Assembly (NCBI RefSeq): GCF_000424305.1
Contig: NZ_KE384162.1
Span: forward strand, 372,001 to 436,000
Reading direction: 5' to 3'
Length of the DNA stretch: 64,000 nucleotides
Source of the DNA: Pseudobutyrivibrio ruminis AD2017
GTDB lineage: Bacteria > Bacillota > Clostridia > Lachnospirales > Lachnospiraceae
The notes under the pieces: model-generated
Database searches by the model: none
Told to the model about the DNA's origin: nothing
The model's input: the letters and a program-made list of their open reading frames with translations, nothing else
Translations under genes and position numbers: made by a program
In this document: positions 26,819-35,013 of the stretch, piece by piece
How the letters are laid out: every line of letters starts with the position of its first letter
Numbering within the stretch: position 1 is the stretch's first letter

Positions 26819-27373
26819 TTAAACTGTCATGATTTCCTTTGTCTTAGCTTCAACAGCCTTGTCAACCTCAGCGATGAACTTATCTGTCATCTTCTGGCAC
26901 TTATCTTCAAGGTCCTTGATTTCATCCTCAGAAACACCTTCGTCCTTTGAGTGCTTCTTTAGTGTATCAATTGCATCTCTACGAATATTTCTGATAGCAA
27001 CCTTAGCATCCTCACCATGCTTCTTAACGTCCTTAGCTATTTCCTTACGACGCTCTTCTGTAAGCTCTGGGAAAACAAGACGAATAAGCTTTCCATCGTT
27101 TGTAGGATTGATTCCAATATCAGACATATTGATTGCCTTCTCAATCTCCTTTACAAGAGATGGTTCCCATGGCTGAATCTGAATAAGACGTGGCTCTGGA
27201 ACAGAAATATTAGCAACCTGTTGAAGTGGAGTTGGAGCTCCATAATAATCAACAGTAATCTTGTCTAAGATATGTGGATTAGCTCTTCCAGCACGAATTG
27301 TAGTGAATTCGCTTTCTAGATTATTGTAGCTCTTTGTCATTTTCTCTTCGTATGTTGAAAGTATATTATCCAT
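26819..27373 (-). CDS. frr: Ribosome recycling factor
   Basis: Splits post-termination ribosomes together with EF-G. The 184-aa protein has the tRNA-like two-domain build. Domain I helices carry YNNLESEFTTIRAGRANP (residues 16-33), domain II has YYGAPTPLQQVANISVPEPR, and the C-terminal helix has a high Lys/Asp/Glu content. It begins ten bases after pyrH, the usual bacterial pairing, and ends before a strong terminator. Confidence 0.97.
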   Translation of the reverse strand: MDNILSTYEEKMTKSYNNLESEFTTIRAGRANPHILDKITVDYYGAPTPLQQVANISVPEPRLIQIQPWEPSLVKEIEKAINMSDIGINPTNDGKLIRLVFPELTEERRKEIAKDVKKHGEDAKVAIRNIRRDAIDTLKKHSKDEGVSEDEIKDLEDKCQKMTDKFIAEVDKAVEAKTKEIMTV

Positions 27374-27382
27374 TAATCCTCC

Positions 27383-28078
27383 TTAAACAGTAACAACTGT
27401 TCCATTAAATTTTCCTGTAATAGCTTTTACTATTGAATTCTCTTCATTTAGAGAGAATACGTACATTGGCATCTTCTGCTCCATTGCAATGATTGAAGCA
27501 GTCATATCAACAACCTGAAGCTTCTGATCGATAACATCCTGGATGCTGATTTCATCATAACGCTTAGCATCTGCATTCTTTGCTGGATCACTATCGTATA
27601 CACCGTCGATAGATTTAGCAAGTAAGATAACATCTGCTTCTATTTCAACTGCACGAAGTACTGTAGCAGTATCTGTTGAGAAGTAAGGATGTCCTGTACC
27701 ACCTGCAAAGAAAACAACCATATTTCTTTCGAAATACTTATTGGCTCTATCCTTTGAATAAAGCTTTGAAACATTGCCGCATTCAAAAGGTGTAAGAACT
27801 GATGTCTTCATTCCTTCTGTTCTGAAGATTTCAGAAACGTATACACAGTTCATAACTGTAGCAAGCATTCCAATCTGATCAGCTTTTGTTCTGTCGATTT
27901 TCTCTGATGAGCGACCTCTCCAGAAGTTTCCGCCACCAATAACAACGCCTACCTGAACACCATCATCAACAAGTTTTTTAACCTGCTTAGCTACCATTAC
28001 ACATGTAGCTTCATCAAATCCAAACCCCTTATTACCTGATAATGCTTCTCCACTAAGCTTTAATAATACTCTTTTCAT
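27383..28078 (-). CDS. pyrH: UMP kinase
   Basis: Phosphorylates UMP to UDP in pyrimidine nucleotide synthesis. The 231-aa protein belongs to the hexameric amino acid kinase-fold family, not the eukaryote-like UMP/CMP kinases. Motifs are LLKLSGEALSG (5-15), VVIGGGNFWRG (about 44-54), FFAGGTGHPYFSTDTA (about 128-143) and a DGVYDSDP nucleotide loop near 163. It follows the bactofilin gene by 23 bases, instead of following tsf as is common. Confidence 0.97.
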   Translation of the reverse strand: MKRVLLKLSGEALSGNKGFGFDEATCVMVAKQVKKLVDDGVQVGVVIGGGNFWRGRSSEKIDRTKADQIGMLATVMNCVYVSEIFRTEGMKTSVLTPFECGNVSKLYSKDRANKYFERNMVVFFAGGTGHPYFSTDTATVLRAVEIEADVILLAKSIDGVYDSDPAKNADAKRYDEISIQDVIDQKLQVVDMTASIIAMEQKMPMYVFSLNEENSIVKAITGKFNGTVVTV

Positions 28079-28101
28079 TTGCCAAAAATCCTCTGTTAAA
28101 A

Positions 28102-28875
28102 TTAAATATTGAATACGCTGTTAACATCAACGTCAGCATAGCTCTGTGAGCAGAAACCTTCGATAACTGCACCATTGTTAATCTGTACTGAACGAGACTT
28201 GATGTTACCCATAACAACAGCTGATGTATCAACAACAACAGGACCGTTAACATCAATATCACCCTTAACAGCACCCGCAATAACTGCTGATGTAGCTGTA
28301 ATGTTACCAATGATTACAGAACCAACACCAACCTTAGCTGTTCCTGATGTAACAACCTCTCCTTCAATCTTAGCAGCATCTGCAAAGAATTCAGAAGACT
28401 GTGAATTACCATTTACCTTACCTGTAATAACTAATTTACCATTACATGTAACATCACCAACGATTTCACCCTGTACTTCGATTGAACCAATTGATTCAAC
28501 ATTACCTGTAATTTTCATACCAGCAGTAATAACTGCATTCTCATCTGAAGCCTGAGTTCTGTTCTCAGCCACATTTCCCATAACATCCATTGTCTTAGGT
28601 GCCTCCATTTTAGTTTCTTTTCTTGTGTCGAAGAATGATTTCTTCTCTTCTTGAGGCTCCATAGTTGTTGTAGCCTCAGGCTTGTTTGCAACTGGTGTCT
28701 CAACCTTCTTTGTAACCTGTTCAAGAAGACCGTCAAGCTTATTAAGCTCAGATTCAACATCAATATCCCCATCAAGAGTGTTAACCATAACCTCTTCGCT
28801 AGGTGCCTCTTCTGTACCAGCCATTTCATCTAAAGCATCATTGAAATCCTCTTTGAAATCTTTAAAAAAGCCCAT
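28102..28875 (-). CDS. Bactofilin-family cytoskeletal protein
   Basis: Bactofilins polymerise into filaments without nucleotide and often place cell-wall enzymes. The 257-aa protein has a short N-terminal helix (MGFFKDFKEDFNDALDEMAG) that could touch the membrane, an acidic variable region to about residue 115, and then a right-handed beta-helix of short hydrophobic repeats (about 120-240; for example GSIEVQGEIVGDV and AVIAGAVKGDIDVNG). The extended N-terminal region is longer than in compact bactofilins. It lies between a NodB-type deacetylase and pyrH with small gaps, which suggests a shared transcript and a wall-related role. Confidence 0.85.
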   Translation of the reverse strand: MGFFKDFKEDFNDALDEMAGTEEAPSEEVMVNTLDGDIDVESELNKLDGLLEQVTKKVETPVANKPEATTTMEPQEEKKSFFDTRKETKMEAPKTMDVMGNVAENRTQASDENAVITAGMKITGNVESIGSIEVQGEIVGDVTCNGKLVITGKVNGNSQSSEFFADAAKIEGEVVTSGTAKVGVGSVIIGNITATSAVIAGAVKGDIDVNGPVVVDTSAVVMGNIKSRSVQINNGAVIEGFCSQSYADVDVNSVFNI

Positions 28876-28895
28876 AACATTTCCTCCAATATTAT

Positions 28896-29810
28896 TTATT
28901 GTACAACATTTACATGTTGTATAATTGTTGTTTCATCTGTGATTGGTAAAATCATCGCTCCCTGTTCCTGTAAAGACTCTATCAATCCAGGTAGAGCTTC
29001 TACTGTTGCATTCTTATTTGACGCATCATGCAACAATACTACAGACGATTTGTATTTTACCACATCCTTCATTACATTATCAATAAGCTGTTCAGAAGTA
29101 AATGCTTGAGATGTGGCATCTCCTGATGCAACATTCCAATCAAAATAAACAGCGCCTTGTTCATTTAAATAATTAATAAAGGTAGACATGCTAGTACTAC
29201 TAACTTTATTACTGCTTCCACCTGGAAATCTGTAATATTTTGTATCCACACCTGTTGTATTTAATATAAGGTCATGAATCTTCATATAATCAGCAGCAAA
29301 AGCTTCACCAGATGAATATATGTCCCCAAAATTATGACTATACGAATGCATGCCAATGGTATGGCCATCATCCACTATACGTTTATAATCATCACCATAT
29401 AATTCCAAATCCTTGCCACATACAAAGAATGTAGCCTTAACATTGTAGTCATCTAAAATATTAAGTATTTCTTCTGTGTTGGAACTTGGACCATCATCAA
29501 AGGTAAGATAAACCTTAGGAATATCGCCTTCTTCGGCAATATTGTCGATATCATCAACCTTGTATACATCATCTAATATACTATCATCAACCATTTCATT
29601 AGAATCAGCGACATCAGTTGATACATAAACCATTTTTGATATTTCTTTCAATTCACGCTTGAGGGAGATAACCTGATAGCACAATACTCCCAAAGTCGTA
29701 AAGGTAATAAGCATAAATGAAAGAATAGTTGTAACAATAAATCTTTTCATGCGAGCAACACGTTTCCGCTTAGCGCGTTGTCTCTCCAATTCCTCGTTTA
29801 ATTTTTCCAA
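28896..29810 (-). CDS. Membrane-anchored polysaccharide deacetylase (NodB fold)
   Basis: Likely removes acetyl groups from peptidoglycan or another surface polysaccharide. The 304-aa protein has a basic cytoplasmic start, one membrane segment (about 22-44) and an extracellular NodB domain. Visible motifs are LTFDDGPSSNT (motif 1 with the DD pair), HSYSHNFG (metal-binding HxxxH), YRFPGGSSN (motif 3), FDWNVASGD (motif 4) and VVLLHDA (motif 5). The metal triad D-H-H appears complete. The start is TTG with GGAGG upstream. It is first in a unit with the bactofilin gene, pyrH and frr, following the tsf terminator. Confidence 0.9.
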   Translation of the reverse strand: MEKLNEELERQRAKRKRVARMKRFIVTTILSFMLITFTTLGVLCYQVISLKRELKEISKMVYVSTDVADSNEMVDDSILDDVYKVDDIDNIAEEGDIPKVYLTFDDGPSSNTEEILNILDDYNVKATFFVCGKDLELYGDDYKRIVDDGHTIGMHSYSHNFGDIYSSGEAFAADYMKIHDLILNTTGVDTKYYRFPGGSSNKVSSTSMSTFINYLNEQGAVYFDWNVASGDATSQAFTSEQLIDNVMKDVVKYKSSVVLLHDASNKNATVEALPGLIESLQEQGAMILPITDETTIIQHVNVVQ

Positions 29811-29871
29811 AACAACCCCTCCCCATTGAAAATTCCTTTATTATTTTATCACAACGTAATCGCAAGATAAA

Positions 29872-29911
29872 GGTAAAAAAATAAAGAGCCCACAAAATGT
29901 GGACTCTTTTA
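29872..29911 (-). terminator. Terminator after tsf
   Basis: Minus-strand arms AAAGAG-CCACA and TGTGG-CTCTTT pair with one G-T apposition around a short loop, followed by ATTTTTTTA. It starts about ten bases after the tsf stop, so rpsB-tsf forms a closed unit. Confidence 0.85.
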
Positions 29912-29920
29912 AAATCATGA

Positions 29921-30844
29921 TTAAAGCTGAGCTGCAACTTCTGCTGCGAAGTCTTCGTTCTTCTTCTCAAGACCTTCACCAGTCTCAAAACGAACAAAGC
30001 TCTTAACTGTAATCTCAGAACCAGTTTCCTTAGAAACCTGCTCTAAGTACTTAGCTACTGTCTGCTTTCCATCTTCAGCCTTAACATAAACCTGATCAAG
30101 TAAGCAGATTTCCTTAAGTTCCTTAGAAACACGGCCTTCGATCATGCCGTTGATAACCTTTTCAGGCTTCTGAGATTCCTTAGGATCGTTCATGATCTGA
30201 GCAAGAAGGATTTCCTTCTCATGTGCAATATAATCAGCAGATACCTCATCACGAGATACATACTTTGGATTAAGAGCAGCGATCTGCATAGCAATGTTTG
30301 TAGCTGCTTCCTTAGCTGCGTCGCTCTCTGCGCCAGCCATGTTAACGATAACGCCGATACGTCCGCCACCGTGAGTATAAGAAACTACGAAACCATCAGC
30401 TGTAACCTTCTCAAATCTTCTAAGAGAAAGCTTCTCACCGATTGTAGCAACCATCTCGATGTGTACGTCGTTAACTGTCTTTGATGAATCCTCTGCCCAT
30501 GGCTGAGCTAATAACTCATCAATTGTCTTAACATCTGACTTAAGGATCTGGTTTGCAACCTTCTCTACATAAGTCTGGAACTTTTCGTTCTTAGCAACGA
30601 AGTCTGTCTCAGAGTTAACCTCAAGAACAACTGCTGTGTTGCCTTCTACAACAACCTTGCAGATACCCTCTGCTGCGATACGAGATGCCTTCTTTTCAGC
30701 CTTAGCTGCACCGTTCTTACGAAGAAGCTCGAAAGCTGCATCCATATCACCATCGCACTCAGAGAGTGCCTTCTTACAATCCATCATACCTGCGCCAGAC
30801 TGCTCGCGAAGGTCTTTTACCATTGCTGCTGTAATAGCTGCCAT
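29921..30844 (-). CDS. tsf: Elongation factor Ts
   Basis: Nucleotide-exchange factor that recharges EF-Tu with GTP. The 307-aa protein has a UBA-like N-domain with VKDLREQSGAGMMDCKKAL (10-28), the EF-Tu-contact motif ETDFVAKNEKF (about 79-89) and two core subdomains; FVVSYTHGGGRIGVIV is typical. It follows rpsB by four bases and ends at a strong terminator. The ATG has GAGG upstream. Confidence 0.98.
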   Translation of the reverse strand: MAAITAAMVKDLREQSGAGMMDCKKALSECDGDMDAAFELLRKNGAAKAEKKASRIAAEGICKVVVEGNTAVVLEVNSETDFVAKNEKFQTYVEKVANQILKSDVKTIDELLAQPWAEDSSKTVNDVHIEMVATIGEKLSLRRFEKVTADGFVVSYTHGGGRIGVIVNMAGAESDAAKEAATNIAMQIAALNPKYVSRDEVSADYIAHEKEILLAQIMNDPKESQKPEKVINGMIEGRVSKELKEICLLDQVYVKAEDGKQTVAKYLEQVSKETGSEITVKSFVRFETGEGLEKKNEDFAAEVAAQL

Positions 30845-30848
30845 AATC

Positions 30849-31580
30849 TTATGCCTCCTCTACTGATTCTGCTGATTCCTCAGCAACTTCGTTCATCTCA
30901 CCCTGCTTTGCTTCGATAACAGCATCTGCCATCTTTGCAACGATAAGCTTTACTGCACGGATAGCATCATCGTTACCAGGGATTACATAATCAAGCTCAT
31001 CAGGATCACAGTTAGTATCACAAACACCTACAAGTGGAATACCAAGTGCGTGTGCTTCCTGGATACAGATGTGCTCCTTCTTAGGATCGATAACAAAGAT
31101 AGCGTCAGGAATTCTGTTCATTTCCTTAATACCGCCAAGAACCTTTGTAAGCTTCTCCTGCTCCTTCTTAAGTCCTGTAACTTCCTTCTTTGGAAGAAGA
31201 TCGAATGTTCCGTCTGCTTCCATCTTCTCGATTTCCTTAAGACGTGCAATTCTTGTCTGAACTGTCTTAAAGTTTGTAAGCATACCACCGAGCCATCTCT
31301 CGTTTACATAGAACATACCGCAACGCTCTGCCTCAGATGCGATAGCGTCCTGAGCCTGCTTCTTTGTACCAACGAAAAGGATTGTGCCACCCTGCTGTGC
31401 GATATCGAAGATAACATCGTAAGCATCGTCTACCATACCTACAGACTTCTGAAGGTCGATAATGTGGATACCATTACGCTCTGTGTAGATGTAAGGAGCC
31501 ATCTTAGGGTTCCATCTACGTGTCTGATGTCCAAAGTGAACACCTGCCTCAAGTAACTGCTTCATTGAAATAACACTCAT
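30849..31580 (-). CDS. rpsB: 30S ribosomal protein S2
   Basis: Small-subunit protein needed for S1 binding and initiation. The 243-aa protein starts [20 protein letters not shown] and contains the S2 motifs [21 protein letters not shown] and [12 protein letters not shown], with an acidic C-terminal tail. The start at 31580 was chosen because AGGAGG lies seven bases upstream; upstream ATGs give a non-homologous extension. It is transcribed from its own promoter behind the flagellar cluster, with a 110-base structured leader. Confidence 0.98.
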   Translation of the reverse strand: MSVISMKQLLEAGVHFGHQTRRWNPKMAPYIYTERNGIHIIDLQKSVGMVDDAYDVIFDIAQQGGTILFVGTKKQAQDAIASEAERCGMFYVNERWLGGMLTNFKTVQTRIARLKEIEKMEADGTFDLLPKKEVTGLKKEQEKLTKVLGGIKEMNRIPDAIFVIDPKKEHICIQEAHALGIPLVGVCDTNCDPDELDYVIPGNDDAIRAVKLIVAKMADAVIEAKQGEMNEVAEESAESVEEA

Positions 31581-31618
31581 TTTAATACCTCCTGGTTTGT
31601 TCTTCCGCATGATTCTTC

Positions 31619-31661
31619 CTAACAAAAACCCTGCCTACAATAGGTTGGGAACCAATGTTAG
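31619..31661 (-). promoter_or_regulatory. Stem structure in the rpsB leader
   Basis: On the minus strand CTAACA (31661-31656) and TGTTAG (31624-31619) close a stem that also contains the small hairpin CCTATTGTAGG (31644-31634). It lies between the promoter and the Shine-Dalgarno site of rpsB. Ribosomal-protein leaders often bind their product, so this is a candidate S2-responsive element; no known family was recognised. Confidence 0.4.
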
Positions 31662-31692
31662 TCCTCACGCGTGTATTTTCAACAGCCCTTAT

Positions 31693-31721
31693 AATTTACC
31701 ATAGATTTAGAGCTGTTGCAA
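31693..31721 (-). promoter_or_regulatory. Sigma-A promoter of rpsB-tsf
   Basis: On the minus strand TTGCAA (31721-31716), 17 bases and TAAATT (31698-31693) form a good promoter about 110 bases upstream of the rpsB ATG. It starts ten bases after the stop of the last gene of the flagellar cluster. There is no obvious intrinsic terminator between them. Confidence 0.7.
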
Positions 31722-31730
31722 GCTTATCTT

Positions 31731-32273
31731 TTAATTCTGCTTTGGTGGAGTTGTCGTTCTAGAATCCTTATTTATAAGTAAAGCTGCTATGTCGTCATAG
31801 GTGCTACCCTGTTTAACATAAAATGTACCCGCTTGAATAAGATTATCCACCTTAATTTTGCTTAGATATTTATTAAAATCATCAACAGAGTCAATAAGAC
31901 CTGCTTTTTTAAGATTTTTGCAAACCATTTCAGATGATTCGCCACCTCGCACTGTAAACGGAATATAAGTAACAGTTTCTGGCTCTTCACTTTCTTCTTC
32001 GGAAACATCTTCTATTTGAGGAGCTGCCTCGGCAGTTACTGTTGCTTCTTTTTCAATATTATTTTCATCTGATTCTTCAGCAACTTCTTCGGAATTTTCT
32101 TCATCAGATGTATTCATAACCATTCCAAGCTCTGTGGCTCTTTCAATTATTTCCTCGTCTGAAAGTTTTTCCTTTGCAAAACTGTCTTTACCAAAATAAA
32201 AGCTAATAGACAAAATCAGTGTGGCAAAAATTATACCAATTCCAATTCCTCTAATATAGTATTTTATTCTCAT
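31731..32273 (-). CDS. MltG-like (LysM-like subdomain only) membrane protein
   Basis: The 180-aa protein has one N-terminal membrane segment (about 9-29), a long acidic Glu/Ser linker (35-105) and a C-terminal domain. That domain (YIPFTVRGGESSEMVCKNL, AGLIDSVDDFNKYL, LIQAGTFYVKQGSTYDDIAALL) resembles the LysM-like first subdomain of the endolytic transglycosylase MltG/YceG. The catalytic part of MltG is absent, so it probably binds glycan or protein without cutting. The ATG overlaps the stop of the upstream SwrB-like gene (ATGA). It is the last gene of the fla/che cluster. Confidence 0.7.
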   Translation of the reverse strand: MRIKYYIRGIGIGIIFATLILSISFYFGKDSFAKEKLSDEEIIERATELGMVMNTSDEENSEEVAEESDENNIEKEATVTAEAAPQIEDVSEEESEEPETVTYIPFTVRGGESSEMVCKNLKKAGLIDSVDDFNKYLSKIKVDNLIQAGTFYVKQGSTYDDIAALLINKDSRTTTPPKQN

Positions 32274-33004
32274 CTTCTCCCCTCCTGATAAAGACCAAGA
32301 ACAAACTTAACTTCACCTAAGCCTCTTCCTAGCTTTTTAGCTATCTCAACCTCAGTAAGGCCCTCGTCATGCAAAGTTAATATTTCCATGTTGCCGCTTT
32401 GCTTAATAGCTGGCGATTCATCTGCGAATTTCTCAGCTAAAGCTTCTGTAAATGAGATTGGTTTTTCTACGGCTTCTCCAAGAGCAACAAATGGCTTTTG
32501 TGATTCTTCCTTCGCTTTTTCTAAAGCCGCCATTTCACCTTCGATTTCAATTTCTCTGTCTCTAAGTAAATCAAGCTTTTTAGCAATAGATGAATCTAAA
32601 GCAACAAGAGTGTCCTCTAATTCAGAAAGCTTTTTTGTCATATCTACAGTATCCTGCTGCTTTTCATTAAGCATAGAATACATAAAGGTCACTTCTTTAT
32701 GGGACTTATCAACAGACTCTAAAACCGTATCGGAGTACTCTGAAATTTCCATTATCTTCTGATTGGTCTCTTTATCAGTTTTCCTATCCATTTCTTCCAT
32801 GGCATCATCGATAGTGGCGGATAGTTTATCCTCTAACTCCACTTTAGCATCTGCCATTTTATCTCTTATTATTTGTTCGATTTGGTCCTTTGTAAGCTTT
32901 TGAAGATTTTCCCTATCCTTTTCAGATAACTTTTCAGACACAAAAAAACTCCCAATGCAAAAGGCTAACCCAATGATTAGGAGTACAATTTCAAGTACTG
33001 TCAT
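32270..33004 (-). CDS. SwrB-like coiled-coil membrane protein (DUF6115-type)
   Basis: The 244-aa protein has an N-terminal membrane segment (2-23), a long Lys/Glu-rich coiled coil (about 28-160) and a C-terminal helix-turn-helix-like motif (LTLHDEGLTEVEIAKKLGRG, then GEVKFVLGLY). The same layout and the position right after sigma-28 match SwrB of Bacillus subtilis, which helps basal-body maturation and sigma-D activity. SwrB is shorter, and identity appears confined to the ends. I call it SwrB-like by architecture and synteny; function is inferred. Confidence 0.65.
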   Translation of the reverse strand: MTVLEIVLLIIGLAFCIGSFFVSEKLSEKDRENLQKLTKDQIEQIIRDKMADAKVELEDKLSATIDDAMEEMDRKTDKETNQKIMEISEYSDTVLESVDKSHKEVTFMYSMLNEKQQDTVDMTKKLSELEDTLVALDSSIAKKLDLLRDREIEIEGEMAALEKAKEESQKPFVALGEAVEKPISFTEALAEKFADESPAIKQSGNMEILTLHDEGLTEVEIAKKLGRGLGEVKFVLGLYQEGRR

Positions 33005-33017
33005 TATAAGTCCCCCT

Positions 33018-33344
33018 TTAAACTCTCATGTCAAACGAAGGCTTTGACTTATCTTTAACTGAGCCATCACCATCTAAATTCTGTCCCTTTTTATCTTTAG
33101 GAGGTTTACGTTTTTTATTACCCTCGTAACCTTTGCCATTACCTTCTCTATCGTAAGAATCTTCTGCTTTCTTAGCGTTGTAGGTGTCATTAACCTGATG
33201 TGCAAGCTGATCCTGATGCTTTTCAACTGTGTCAGTCAAAGCCGCCTGCTGAAGCAAAGGTTTTTGGTCTTCATTAGCTTTTGTGTTACTAATTTCATTG
33301 GTGTTTTGAATCATTCCATTGAAATTAATTGGACTAATTGACAT
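33018..33344 (-). CDS. Small hydrophilic protein of the fla/che cluster, unknown function
   Basis: The 108-aa protein begins MSISPINFNGMIQNTNEIS and ends in a Lys/Gly/Asp-rich tail (KRKPPKDKKGQNLDGDGS). It has no membrane segment or recognised domain and is probably unstructured in its second half. The N-terminus resembles the short secreted-like starts of flagellar accessory proteins. GGGAGGG six bases upstream supports the start at 33344. It lies between sigma-28 and the SwrB-like gene and is probably co-transcribed with both. Confidence 0.7.
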   Translation of the reverse strand: MSISPINFNGMIQNTNEISNTKANEDQKPLLQQAALTDTVEKHQDQLAHQVNDTYNAKKAEDSYDREGNGKGYEGNKKRKPPKDKKGQNLDGDGSVKDKSKPSFDMRV

Positions 33345-33388
33345 AACATTCCCTCCCTGTTGGAATACCATACAATTAAACTACCAAA

Positions 33389-34156
33389 TTATTTATTTGT
33401 TAAAATTCCCATGTAATCACCAAGGGTTGTTCTCATTTTTTGAAGAGCCTTGGTGTGAAGCTGTGAAACTCTTGATTCAGATACCTCTAGGGCTGCACTG
33501 ATTTCTTTAAGAGTCATATCTTCATAATAATACAATAAAATAACCTGTTTTTCTTTTTCTGTAAGCTTATCTAATGCTTCCTTAAGCTTTTCAGATAATT
33601 CCTGCTTTGAAATATTATCTTCCGGTTGAATGAAATGAGAATTATGCTCAGCTTCCATAACTGGTTCATTGCCAGATTCAACGAATTCATTTAATGAAAC
33701 AACGTTTGTAACATTAAGCTGTGATTGCCATTTCATAAATTCATCAGGAGATATATTTAATTCTGCAGCAACATCTTCATCAGATGCACTGCGGCCTGTT
33801 CGCGCTTCAATGTTTTTGATTGCATCATCAATCATTCTTTGACGCTGTCTAATGGTACGTGGAATCCAATCCATCTTTCTGATTTGGTCCAAAATTGAAC
33901 CTCTGATACGTAAACTAGCATAAGTTTCGAATTTAACATCCTTAGCTAAATCAAACTTATCTATAGCATCAATAAGGCCAAAAATACCATAGCTGCATAA
34001 ATCCTCATACTCTACTGTATTTCCCAAATACATACAGAGTCGGCCTGCAACAATTTTAACAAGTGGCGCATATTCAAGTATTAATTGTTCTCTAAGCTCA
34101 CTAGAGGGATTAACTTTATATTTATCCCAGAGCTTTTCTCTGTCACCTGCTTTCAT
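33389..34156 (-). CDS. fliA: Flagellar sigma-28 factor (FliA/SigD/WhiG type)
   Basis: Directs RNA polymerase to late flagellar, chemotaxis and motility promoters. The 255-aa protein has regions 2 (YEDLCSYGIFGLIDAIDKFD, KFETYASLRIRGSILDQIR), 3 (DEDVAAELNISPDEF) and 4 (LTEKEKQVILLYYYEDMTLKEISAAL, VSESRVSQLHTKALQKMR). The match to FliA/WhiG is strong, and its place after cheD is that of sigD in Bacillus. No anti-sigma factor flgM is in the window. Confidence 0.95.
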   Translation of the reverse strand: MKAGDREKLWDKYKVNPSSELREQLILEYAPLVKIVAGRLCMYLGNTVEYEDLCSYGIFGLIDAIDKFDLAKDVKFETYASLRIRGSILDQIRKMDWIPRTIRQRQRMIDDAIKNIEARTGRSASDEDVAAELNISPDEFMKWQSQLNVTNVVSLNEFVESGNEPVMEAEHNSHFIQPEDNISKQELSEKLKEALDKLTEKEKQVILLYYYEDMTLKEISAALEVSESRVSQLHTKALQKMRTTLGDYMGILTNK

Positions 34157-34190
34157 TTATGCCCCCTTCAATACGAGTAATCTTATTGTT

Positions 34191-34496
34191 TTAACCTTCC
34201 TCAGATTCACTCGAATTTTCCTCTGTTGTTGTAACATCCTCTTCTGGTAATTCCTCACCAGCTTCTTCTGGCATAATTGCATTCATCTGTTCGTCTACAG
34301 ATGCAGTTGGTTCCAAAGTTCTAAACGAATAATCTAAAATAATCTTAATGACAGTCCCCATAAAAAGGAAAATCAAAACGACAACTAAAAGCCTTGTCAC
34401 AAAAACGGAAAAATCAGCATGCTGCATAATAGAAATGACGCATGAAATTAATGCCGCAACTAGTGTGATAATAATAGGTATAGGCTTAGTATTCAT
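34191..34496 (-). CDS. Small acidic two-helix membrane protein, unknown function
   Basis: The 101-aa protein has two hydrophobic helices (about 5-22 and 32-55) and a strongly acidic C-terminal tail (EEAGEELPEEDVTTTEENSSESEE). No family was recognised. The start at 34496 is preceded by GGAGG at five bases; the TTG twelve bases earlier lies inside that site. It sits between cheD and sigma-28 and is presumably translated with them. A link to motility is inferred from position only. Confidence 0.7.
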   Translation of the reverse strand: MNTKPIPIIITLVAALISCVISIMQHADFSVFVTRLLVVVLIFLFMGTVIKIILDYSFRTLEPTASVDEQMNAIMPEEAGEELPEEDVTTTEENSSESEEG

Positions 34497-34524
34497 CCTT
34501 TCCTCCAACCATCTAGTATATATT

Positions 34525-35013
34525 TTAAATAATCTTTAACTCTTTGCCAACTGCTTTTATATAGTAATCACCAGATTCACTGTATATTTCTACTGTTCGA
34601 CCATAATTTAGGCCACAATCTTCCGCTACAAGTCTAACGCCCAACTGCTTCAGCTTTGCCCTGGATGCCTCCGCATTTCTTTGACCAACATTAATTCCTG
34701 CTGCGTTAGCTCCAGGCATTTCGAACATCTTGGCGCCACCTGCAATCTTAGCAACAAGTCTAGCCTTATTTGCCCCTGCTTTAATCATGTCATCATAAAG
34801 CTTTTGGATTCCAGTATCGGCAAACTTTGCAATATTAGAATTGTTTCTAATCGACGTACTGTCCGGTAACATTATATGTGCAAGCCCTGTAATCTTTGTG
34901 GAAGGATCGTAAATCGCAATTCCAATACACGACCCAAGACCAATAGTAGTAAGATTATCTGGAGCTTTGCATACCTTTAAATCGGCCATGCCTACTTTAA
35001 TCATCTGCCCCAT
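34525..35013 (-). CDS. cheD: Chemoreceptor glutamine deamidase CheD
   Basis: Deamidates receptor glutamines and, when bound to CheC, takes part in adaptation. The 162-aa protein has the catalytic cysteine C29 in TTIGLGSCIGIAIYD and histidine H46 in GLAHIMLP, the hallmark pair. The start at 35013 is one of several choices: a GTG at 35025 touches the AAGGAG site, and a third ATG at 35004 is also possible. It directly follows cheC, its regulatory partner. Confidence 0.93.
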   Translation of the reverse strand: MGQMIKVGMADLKVCKAPDNLTTIGLGSCIGIAIYDPSTKITGLAHIMLPDSTSIRNNSNIAKFADTGIQKLYDDMIKAGANKARLVAKIAGGAKMFEMPGANAAGINVGQRNAEASRAKLKQLGVRLVAEDCGLNYGRTVEIYSESGDYYIKAVGKELKII

